This document shows, piece by piece, positions 1-5,015 of a stretch of 6,000 bases of DNA (position 1 is the first letter of the stretch; every line of letters begins with the position of its first letter). Source of the DNA: an uncultured Clostridia bacterium (lineage in GTDB: Bacteria; Bacillota; Clostridia; Oscillospirales; Acutalibacteraceae); assembly GCA_945875045.1 (NCBI GenBank), contig CAMCIX010000111.1, forward strand, positions 1 through 6,000, written 5' to 3'. The position numbers and the translations under genes were made by a program. The notes below the pieces were generated by a model. The model ran no database searches. It was not told the DNA's origin and was given only the letters and a program-made list of their open reading frames with translations.

Positions 1-2
1 AT

Positions 3-1112
3 AACAACAATTCCTCAGCTACTGATAATGAAGTCGTTTTGCTGGATACTATGCCATATAACGGCGAATTAGGCAATGCTTTCACCGGTTCCTATACCGT
101 GGAGAGTTGGAGAATTGATAGCACAAAATGCGATCCTACCAAATTTAAGCTTTACTATACAACCGCTCCTCAGTACGCCGGCAAGCTATTTAAAGCGGAC
201 GGTGCGGAAGGCGACGGAATCACGAAAGAGCAAATAGAAGCTTGGAATAGCGTTGCCATTAATTCCGACGGTACGCTCACAGACGAAAGCAAGATAATCA
301 ATCAAAAGCCTGTAGCTTGGGCGCTGATCGGCAGTCTGGAATCCAGTAAAAGTGTTTATGTTGATATGACAATTAAACTCAAACCCGACGCGTCAAACGG
401 AATTAATAATGTCTATCACAATGTCTTTTCAAACGTAAATACCGGCATCCCCACAACGGAACACAGCATAATCCGTACAATTGAGGGTCTGACATGGTTG
501 GACGAAAATGCCGACGGCGTGCAGGATAGCGCCGAAACCCGTCTTTCGGGAGTCCGGGTTTCTCTGTGGAAGCTGAAGGATGGCGGAGTTGCCGGCAATG
601 AGAATGATTATGAGAAATACTGTTATAAGAATACGGAAACTCAAATTGTTATCGAAACAGGACAACAGATAAGCGTGCTGGCTTCCCCTCAAACTCCGGC
701 AACTGATTATGAAGACGGACGTTACAAATTCACCGACCTGCCGGCGGGCACCTTTGCGGTTAAATTTGAAAATGGCGGCACTCATGAAATTGCCGACTAT
801 ATTGCCTCTCCTGTCGATAAGGGTAACGATTATTCTGATTCGGACGGTAAAGCCCAATACAGCAGCGACAGAAGTAAGCTTGAAAAGACTGTGATTCTCG
901 GGATTGAGTTGCCGACAGCGGATACAATGAACGTGGCGCTCTATGAATCCAAATACCACGACAGCGGCTTTTACGAACGCGGCTACGAGCTTCCCAAATC
1001 AGGCGGAAAGGGAACCGATACATATATCTATTTAGGCTTGACAATATGGGGCTCTGCATTATTAGCATTCGTTTATCGGAAGGCTCGGAAAACGTTCGGA
1101 AAGAGTAAATAA
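3..1112 (+). CDS. Sortase-anchored surface protein with SdrD B-like domain (3' part only)
   Basis: The reading frame is open from the window edge, so the start and signal peptide lie upstream; the TTG at 39 is only an internal Leu codon. Numbering from that codon, residues 1-145 are a polar, Thr/Asp-rich module of the kind found in large clostridial surface proteins. Residues 148 to about 305 match an SdrD B-like (Cna-type) fold: LTWLDENADGVQD with a DxNxDG calcium-loop pattern, LSGVRVSLW, then YKFTDLPAGTFAVKF. The C-terminus is a classic wall-sorting signal: LPKSG at 318-322, a hydrophobic stretch at about 328-346 and a basic tail (RKARKTFGKSK). The protein is thus inferred to be covalently attached to peptidoglycan by a sortase and to act at the surface, for example in adhesion; no ligand can be named. 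No sortase gene is in the window. The gene ends with TAA and has no obvious terminator before the next gene's ribosome site. Confidence 0.85.
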   Translation, partial: NNNSSATDNEVVLLDTMPYNGELGNAFTGSYTVESWRIDSTKCDPTKFKLYYTTAPQYAGKLFKADGAEGDGITKEQIEAWNSVAINSDGTLTDESKIINQKPVAWALIGSLESSKSVYVDMTIKLKPDASNGINNVYHNVFSNVNTGIPTTEHSIIRTIEGLTWLDENADGVQDSAETRLSGVRVSLWKLKDGGVAGNENDYEKYCYKNTETQIVIETGQQISVLASPQTPATDYEDGRYKFTDLPAGTFAVKFENGGTHEIADYIASPVDKGNDYSDSDGKAQYSSDRSKLEKTVILGIELPTADTMNVALYESKYHDSGFYERGYELPKSGGKGTDTYIYLGLTIWGSALLAFVYRKARKTFGKSK

Positions 1113-1145
1113 AACAGCAAATATTCTTAAAGCCGTGATTTGATT

Positions 1146-1187
1146 AGGAGGATATTGATGAATAATAAACCGACGGCGGACCTGTAA
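1146..1187 (+). other. Ribosome site and start codon leading into a 9-codon frame (remnant 5' end)
   Basis: AGGAGG at 1146-1151, a 6-nt spacer and ATG at 1158-1160 form a strong translation start. The frame reads MNNKPTADL and stops at TAA 1185-1187. The GH35 coding frame runs in another phase, beginning right after a TAA at 1166-1168 with the codons for GGPVIMLQ. The simplest reading is that this is the true start of a gene whose following several hundred bases were lost, joining its first codons out of frame to the GH35 interior. The mini-frame ends 2 nt before ATG 1190, so terminating ribosomes could restart there. Confidence 0.5.
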
Positions 1188-1189
1188 TT

Positions 1190-2476
1190 ATGCTACAATG
1201 CGAAAATGAATACGGCTATTACGGTGACGATAAAGAGTATCTTGAGTATCTGAGGGACAGCTACATTAAGAAAGGCATTGACGTCCCGCTCTTTACCTCC
1301 GACGGTACGGGGACTGAAAATCTGCTTGACGGCTCTATAGAGGGCTGTCTGCCTACCCTTAATTTCGGCAGCAGAGTTGAGGAAAACTTCAGAGCGTTTA
1401 ACACTCTTTTCCCCGATAAGCCTAAAATGTGTATGGAAATGTGGAACGGCTGGTTTGACGCGTGGGGAGACGAAAAGCACCACACCACATCACCCGAGAA
1501 TTATGCTCAGGTAGTCGATGATATGCTTAAAATCGGCAGTCTTAATATGTATATGTTTATTGGCGGCACAAATTTCGGCTTTACCTCGGGCGCTAATCAC
1601 TATGAAAAGTTTGCTCCCGACGTTACAAGCTATGATTATGACGCAATGCTTACAGAGTGCGGCGATATTACGCCGAAATATCTCGCGGTACGTAAGGTGA
1701 TACAAAAATACACAGACGAGCCTCTGCCTGAAATTCCCGCCAACAGGGAAAAGAAGGCATACGGTAAATTTAAGCTTAACGAAAAGGCGGGCTTTTTTGC
1801 TAATCTTGATAACCTCTCGTCTCCGATACAATCAGATGTTCCGAGATGTATGGAGGAATACGGCACCGGCTACGGCTATATCGCCTACCGCACGGTTTTA
1901 AACCGCGATTACAGCGACGCGGTATTGAGCTTTGAATCCTTAGGCGACAGAGCGCAGATTTATATAAACGATACTCTTGCGGGAATTGTATATATAAACG
2001 ATTCTTTGGAAATTAAGGTAAGCGCTAAAAAAGGTGACGTTTTAACCGTGCTATGCGAGAATATGGGCAGAGCGAATTTCGGCACTAAGATGATGCGCAA
2101 AAAGGGAATAGCGGGAAGATGCCTCTTAAACGGCAAAATTCATTTTAACTGGACTGTCTATCCTCTTCCTATGGACAATCTCGGAAAGCTTAAGTTTTCT
2201 AAGAGTGACTTTTCAGAGAAATCGGCTTTCTACAGGGGATATATTGAGATAGATAAGCCTTTCGACACATTTTTAAAGCTTGAGAATTTCAAAAAGGGCT
2301 TTGTTACCGTTAACGGCTTCAACATAGGCAGATACTGGGAAATAGGTCCGCAGAAAACCCTATATGTTCCGCGCTCACTCCTCAAAAAGGGACAAAACGA
2401 GTTTATCTTCTTTGAGTCGGACGGCTTAAAGGGAGTGCCTATAGCCGAGCTTACGGATAAACCCGAGCTTGAATAA
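1190..2476 (+). CDS. GH35 beta-galactosidase, N-terminally truncated (probable pseudogene)
   Basis: Family GH35 enzymes remove terminal beta-galactose by a retaining mechanism. The family motif GGPVIMLQCENEYG begins at 1175, ahead of the first ATG. Residue 7 of the ORF (second Glu of ENEYG) is the expected acid/base and Glu83 in CMEMWNGWFDAWG the expected nucleophile; GGTNFGFTSGAN follows at 125-136. The C-terminal jelly-roll domains are present, ending in the family signature GFVTVNGFNIGRYWEIGPQ and TLYVPRSLLKKGQNEFIFFE. Bacterial homologues are usually about 580 residues or more; here the first roughly 150 residues, holding the first strands of the TIM barrel and part of the galactose site, are absent. 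A stop at 1166-1168 closes the frame upstream. No signal peptide is possible in this form, and activity is unlikely even if translated. It ends with tandem stops TAATAA and leads the sugar cluster. Confidence 0.85.
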   Translation: MLQCENEYGYYGDDKEYLEYLRDSYIKKGIDVPLFTSDGTGTENLLDGSIEGCLPTLNFGSRVEENFRAFNTLFPDKPKMCMEMWNGWFDAWGDEKHHTTSPENYAQVVDDMLKIGSLNMYMFIGGTNFGFTSGANHYEKFAPDVTSYDYDAMLTECGDITPKYLAVRKVIQKYTDEPLPEIPANREKKAYGKFKLNEKAGFFANLDNLSSPIQSDVPRCMEEYGTGYGYIAYRTVLNRDYSDAVLSFESLGDRAQIYINDTLAGIVYINDSLEIKVSAKKGDVLTVLCENMGRANFGTKMMRKKGIAGRCLLNGKIHFNWTVYPLPMDNLGKLKFSKSDFSEKSAFYRGYIEIDKPFDTFLKLENFKKGFVTVNGFNIGRYWEIGPQKTLYVPRSLLKKGQNEFIFFESDGLKGVPIAELTDKPELE

Positions 2477-2520
2477 TAAACTTTTTATGATTCTATATGT
2501 GGTTTTATAATAAATATCAA

Positions 2521-2536
2521 AGAAGGTGTATTAATA
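2521..2536 (+). promoter_or_regulatory. Ribosome site pointing to an ATA start codon for the nucleotidyltransferase
   Basis: AGAAGG at 2521-2526 is followed after 7 nt by ATA (2534-2536) and the codons for NKPILVIMAAGMGSRYGG. That is where the family's Met-Asn-Lys-Pro start is expected. No ATG, GTG or TTG lies in frame between the upstream stop (2477-2479) and ATG 2558, and ATG 2558 has no ribosome site of its own. Either the start ATG has mutated to ATA or ATA is used as a weak start. Confidence 0.5.
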
Positions 2537-2557
2537 AACAAACCAATACTTGTAATA

Positions 2558-3454
2558 ATGGCGGCGGGAATGGGAAGCCGCTACGGCGGGTTAAAGCAGA
2601 TTGACCCGATTGATGACGAGGGACATATCATTATTGACTTTTCCCTTTATGACGCTTACCGTGCGGGATTTCGCAGAGCGGTGTTTATAATCAAGCCCGA
2701 AATGGAACGGGATTTCCGAGAGGTTATAGGAAACCGAATGAAAAAAATAATGGAGATTTCCTATGCCTTTCAGCGTCTTGATGCTCTGCCCGACGGTTAT
2801 GCAGTACCCGAGGGACGCGTAAAGCCGTGGGGAACGGGACACGCTATTCTCTCCTGCGACGGTCTTATAGACGCGCCGTTTGCCGTAATAAATTCGGATG
2901 ATTATTACGGCAGGGAAGCCTTTAAGCTGATTTACGGCTTTTTAAGTAAGGTAAAGGATAACAAAAAATATCAGTATTCTATGGTAGGCTATAAGCTCGG
3001 CAATACCTTGACCGATTTCGGTTCTGTTGCAAGGGGAGTATGTGAGGTTAATGAAGATAATATGCTTTTATCGGTAACCGAGCATACCAGAATTGAAAAG
3101 CACGGCGACAAGGCGGAGTTTACCGAGGACGGCGGAGAAAGCTGGACAGAGCTACCTATGGAGAAAACGGTTTCAATGAACCTTTGGGGCTTTACTCCTA
3201 ATATGATAGCAGAGCTGAAAAACCGTTTCCCCGAATTTTTGGAGATCGGCTTAAAGATAAACCCGCTTAAATGTGAGTATTTCCTGCCCTCAGTTGTAAG
3301 CGAACTTATAAACGAAGACAAAGCGGAGGTTAAGGTGCTTCGCTCTGCCGACAAATGGTACGGGGTTACATATAAAGAGGACAAGGAAACGGTCGTAAAT
3401 GCGATTGCCTCAATGAAAGCAAGGGGCGATTATCCCGAAAAGCTGTGGGAATAA
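2558..3454 (+). CDS. Sugar-phosphate nucleotidyltransferase (NTP_transferase fold)
   Basis: This should transfer a nucleotide from an NTP to a sugar 1-phosphate, giving an NDP-sugar and pyrophosphate in the cytoplasm. The N-terminal MAAGMGSRYGGLKQIDPI is the glycine-rich NTP-binding loop; GTGHAILSCDG (about 92-102) and the NSDDYYG motif (about 112-118) match the nucleotide/sugar and metal-binding positions of the family. The rest (SMNLWGFTPNM, CEYFLPSVVSEL, ADKWYGVTYKEDKETV) is typical of a clostridial branch often annotated only as 'nucleotidyltransferase'. Starting at ATG 2558 removes the first eight residues (xNKPILVI), including most of the first beta strand; the natural start is probably the ATA at 2534. 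Apart from that the 298 codons are intact. Placement before a NahK-like kinase suggests it activates the kinase's product (galactose, GlcNAc or GalNAc 1-phosphate), but the substrate and nucleotide are inferred. Confidence 0.8.
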   Translation: MAAGMGSRYGGLKQIDPIDDEGHIIIDFSLYDAYRAGFRRAVFIIKPEMERDFREVIGNRMKKIMEISYAFQRLDALPDGYAVPEGRVKPWGTGHAILSCDGLIDAPFAVINSDDYYGREAFKLIYGFLSKVKDNKKYQYSMVGYKLGNTLTDFGSVARGVCEVNEDNMLLSVTEHTRIEKHGDKAEFTEDGGESWTELPMEKTVSMNLWGFTPNMIAELKNRFPEFLEIGLKINPLKCEYFLPSVVSELINEDKAEVKVLRSADKWYGVTYKEDKETVVNAIASMKARGDYPEKLWE

Positions 3455-3479
3455 GATTTGTATTTGTTTATCAGATAAT

Positions 3480-3496
3480 AGGAGGAATTCAAAATG
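3480..3496 (+). promoter_or_regulatory. Ribosome site and start of the SGNH hydrolase
   Basis: AGGAGG at 3480-3485, an 8-nt spacer and ATG 3494-3496 form a strong start. It is in the same frame as the long downstream ORF and fixes the 5' end of the interrupted hydrolase gene, which would otherwise be missed because the uninterrupted frame begins only at 3617. Confidence 0.8.
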
Positions 3497-4114
3497 AAAA
3501 AAATCAAATTATTGTTTCAGGGTGACAGCATAACCGATGCAGGTCGTAATTATGCAGATTATCATGATTTGGGAAATGGTTATCCTAAATATGCCGCTCA
3601 GTATATAAGTGAATAATACAACGATATTGAATTTGAATTTATCAATCTCGGAATAGGCGGTAATCAGACAAAGGATTTGGTAGAGCGTCTGCAGGCAGAT
3701 TTTATCGATATACAGCCTGATATAGTATCTATACTTATCGGAATAAACGATGTATGGCATCATTCGGAAAAGAGAGATTGGATACCCGCAGAGGTTTTTG
3801 AGGAACGCTATCGCACAGTACTTGAAGCAATAAAAAACAAGACGGGTGCCAAAATAATGATTATGGAGCCGTTTCTAATTCCGATAGAGGATAAGCTGTT
3901 TTTCCGAGAGGATTTAGCGCCTAAAATCGAGATAATACGAGGTCTTGCAAGAAAGTATGCCGACATATATTTACCAACAGACGGACTTTTGCAGTCTGCT
4001 TTTATAGGCGATGATCCTCTATCCTACGCTGCAGACGGAGTACACCCTACCGGAAAAGGTTCGGATTTTATCGGACAACTGTATTTTGAATATATTTCCA
4101 AGCTTATTAAGTAA
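3494..4114 (+). pseudogene. SGNH/GDSL hydrolase interrupted by one in-frame TAA
   Basis: Read through the stop, the gene encodes about 206 residues, a normal length for a single-domain SGNH esterase. All catalytic blocks are present: block I GDSIT (Ser12), block II LGIGGNQ (Gly55), block III GINDVW (Asn85) and block V DGVHP (Asp181, His184). Such enzymes deacylate carbohydrates or other esters; in a glycan cluster, sugar O-deacetylation is likely but inferred. The only lesion is TAA at 3614-3616 in codon 41, where the sequence reads YISE-stop-YNDIEFEF. One base change from AAA, GAA or CAA explains it; there is no frameshift. The stop separates Ser12 from the rest, so neither half should be active. 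The downstream part from 3617 remains open and could be miscalled as a short gene starting at TTG 3677. It has no signal peptide. It lies 39 nt after the nucleotidyltransferase and 11 nt before the next gene. Confidence 0.85.
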
Positions 4115-4125
4115 GGGGAAATCAG

Positions 4126-4620
4126 GTGATTAAAATGTTACGGCAATTGGAATTGGTTTTATCAAAATTTAAGTATGACGGAGAATCTTATTCCTGTGAT
4201 ATTTACGGTAACGGTCATATTAACACCACCTATAAAGTGGAGTGTAAACAAGGCGATAAAACGGCACGGTATATTTTACAGCGAATTAATAATAATATTT
4301 TCCCCGATACTGCCGCTCTGATGGAGAATATAGAAAACGTAACGGATAATCCGAATGACGATAACCGTCTCTTGAATTTAGGAAACGAAGAAGCGTGGGA
4401 ATACTGCTTTGAAACGCTTTCAAAGCTTATTGAAGAACTGAATATCGACTGCTATAGGCAGGATTTCAATTTTTCACCTTTGGCTTATTGGCGCAAAAAC
4501 GACGACCCCGACCGAAAGGGAATTACCGAAATTAAGCACATTACCGTTATAAAACTCAAGGGAACTTTCTGCATTTTTGTATTGCAGAGAGTGCTTTTTT
4601 ATGTTATAATGTATTCGTAA
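4126..4620 (+). CDS. Chimeric ORF: NahK-like sugar 1-kinase N-terminus joined to a GH36-like alpha-galactosidase fragment
   Basis: The likely start is GTG 4126, 7 nt after AAGGGG (4113-4118), which overlaps the previous gene's stop; ATG 4135 is spaced less well. Residues 1-74 match the N-terminus of N-acetylhexosamine 1-kinase/phosphotransferase proteins: IYGNGHINTTYKVE (ATP-loop region), RYILQRINNNIFPD and LMENIENVTD. From about residue 78 the sequence changes to a clan GH-D melibiase segment: NRLLNLGNEEAWEY and CYRQDFNFSPLAYWRKNDDPDRKGITEIKHI, with Asp113 at the expected nucleophile position. After about residue 140 the tail (VIKLKGTF...) matches neither family and runs into a terminator and promoter. 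Intact kinases are about 360 residues and GH36 enzymes about 700; here about 75 and 65 residues remain. Neither activity is possible. The joint at about 4342-4366 is in frame, which makes the ORF look like a real gene. Confidence 0.7.
   Translation: MIKMLRQLELVLSKFKYDGESYSCDIYGNGHINTTYKVECKQGDKTARYILQRINNNIFPDTAALMENIENVTDNPNDDNRLLNLGNEEAWEYCFETLSKLIEELNIDCYRQDFNFSPLAYWRKNDDPDRKGITEIKHITVIKLKGTFCIFVLQRVLFYVIMYS
4343..4353 (+). repeat. Short palindrome at the kinase/glycosidase joint
   Basis: CGGATAATCCG is a perfect 5-bp palindrome with a single central base. It sits where the protein similarity changes from kinase to alpha-galactosidase. It may mark the recombination point or be chance, since a palindrome this short is not rare. 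Confidence 0.35.
4564..4600 (+). terminator. Rho-independent terminator of the sugar cluster
   Basis: ACTTTCTGC (4564-4572) pairs with GCAGAGAGT (4584-4592), nine pairs including one G-U, around an 11-nt loop. It is followed by GC and six T residues (4595-4600). Its place at the end of the plus-strand cluster fits. It lies inside the last codons of the chimeric ORF, another sign that this ORF's C-terminus is accidental. Confidence 0.55.
4582..4610 (+). promoter_or_regulatory. Sigma-A-type promoter with extended -10
   Basis: TGTTATAAT (4602-4610) is a perfect TATAAT with the TGn extension. A partial -35, TTGCAG at 4582-4587, lies 17 bp upstream. The -35 is within the right arm of the preceding terminator stem. 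Initiation is expected near 4616-4618. No ORF with a ribosome site follows, so a non-coding transcript is the likely product. Confidence 0.5.
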
Positions 4621-4727
4621 AGAAAATCCGGGTGAAACCCGGTAAAATTAAGGGTTTCTCACCAGTTCTTTTTCGGACACGAATGACAAACGAAAATCCG
4701 TTCTCGTAAGGGGACGGATTTTCGTTT
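4617..4727 (+). ncRNA. Candidate small RNA between promoter and terminator hairpin
   Basis: About 110 nt lie between the predicted start site and a strong terminator-like hairpin, with no convincing coding frame. The 5' part contains a perfect hairpin, CCGGGT-GAA-ACCCGG (4628-4642). The GAAACCC in its 3' half (4634-4640) can instead pair with GGGTTTC (4652-4658), so two exclusive folds exist. GAAAATCCG occurs at both 4622-4630 and 4692-4700, so the terminator's right arm could pair with either copy. I do not recognise it as a known riboswitch or RNA family. The alternative is that it is simply part of a repeated intergenic element. Confidence 0.35.
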
Positions 4728-4730
4728 CTA
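4688..4730 (+). terminator. 14-bp perfect hairpin, terminator-like
   Basis: AAACGAAAATCCGT (4688-4701) is perfectly complementary to ACGGATTTTCGTTT (4714-4727) around a 12-nt loop. The right arm is T-rich and is followed by CTATTATTC rather than a clean T tract. The symmetrical A-rich and T-rich flanks could allow termination in both directions, including for minus-strand transcripts from the radical SAM gene. Confidence 0.5.
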
Positions 4731-4754
4731 TTATTCACTATTCATTTTTCATCA

Positions 4755-4799
4755 TTCATTATTCATTAAGCGAGAACGAATTTTCGAATGAATAATGAA
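4755..4799. repeat. MITE-like inverted repeat of ATTCATT units
   Basis: TTCATTATTCATT (4755-4767) and AATGAATAATGAA (4787-4799) are perfect 13-bp inverted arms. Inside them CGAGAA (4771-4776) and TTTTCG (4781-4786) pair around a CGAA loop, giving a long hairpin with one 3-nt bulge. Further ATTCA-type units extend left to about 4734, and AAGTCGCCTGCGGCTGA follows at 4805-4821. Elements of this appearance are, as far as I recall, frequent between genes in gut Clostridia; their mobility is not shown here. Confidence 0.55.
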
Positions 4800-4828
4800 A
4801 ATGTAAGTCGCCTGCGGCTGATGAATAA

Positions 4829-4960
4829 AATATCGCTGACTATGTTGTTAAACAACCCAAAGCACCAAGCAGACCTGTAAATGTAATGTCATTTAAAGAA
4901 TATGAGCTAATAATGAACAACAAGCAAAACAAAAATCGAATTTGGAAACGGGGAAGATAA
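4829..4960 (+). pseudogene. Possible scrap of an unrecognised coding sequence
   Basis: One frame is open for 43 codons after a stop at 4826-4828 and reads like protein: KQPKAPSRPVNVMSFKEYEL and then NNKQNKNRIWKRGR, ending at TAA 4958-4960. It has no start codon at its 5' end and no ribosome site before ATG 4886 or ATG 4913, so it would be the 3' end of a lost gene. I do not recognise the family. An open frame of this length can be chance. The rest of 4730-5015 holds only repeats and small hairpins. Confidence 0.2.
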
Positions 4961-4970
4961 TTTGTATCTG

Positions 4971-4986
4971 AACCGTCGGAACGGTT
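4971..4986. repeat. Small hairpin downstream of the radical SAM gene
   Basis: AACCGT-CGGA-ACGGTT is a perfect 6-bp stem with a 4-nt loop, 30 bp beyond the minus-strand stop codon. On the minus strand it is not followed by a T run, so it is at best a weak terminator or a processing or stability hairpin. Confidence 0.3.
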
Positions 4987-5015
4987 TCGCCGCTCGCATA
5001 CCGTTAAAGTGCGTC

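Noticed and set aside
429..959. Minus-strand ORF of 176 codons opposite the surface protein
   Set aside because: It lies wholly within the SdrD B-like gene on the other strand, has no recognisable motif and no ribosome site; it is an antisense shadow.
1113..1145. Terminator after the surface protein gene
   Set aside because: No stem longer than a few base pairs and no T run can be found in these 33 bases.
2483..2511. Promoter for the nucleotidyltransferase from TATAAT at 2506-2511
   Set aside because: The -10 match is good but nothing resembling TTGACA lies 16-18 bp upstream and there is no TGn extension; AT-rich spacers give such matches by chance.
3614..3616. Reassigned or read-through TAA (recoding) in the SGNH gene
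   Set aside because: Other genes here end with ordinary TAA at the expected places, and no stem or signal for recoding follows; a point mutation is simpler, especially in a damaged cluster.
4571..4620. Hydrophobic C-terminus of the chimeric ORF as a membrane segment
   Set aside because: The residues (CIFVLQRVLFYVIMYS) are encoded by a terminator loop, T tract and promoter, so their hydrophobicity comes from T-rich DNA.
4818..4824. Hammerhead ribozyme core (CTGATGA)
   Set aside because: No stem II followed by GAAA and no closing stems are found at the required distances; the heptamer is part of the GCGGCTGATGAAT repeat.
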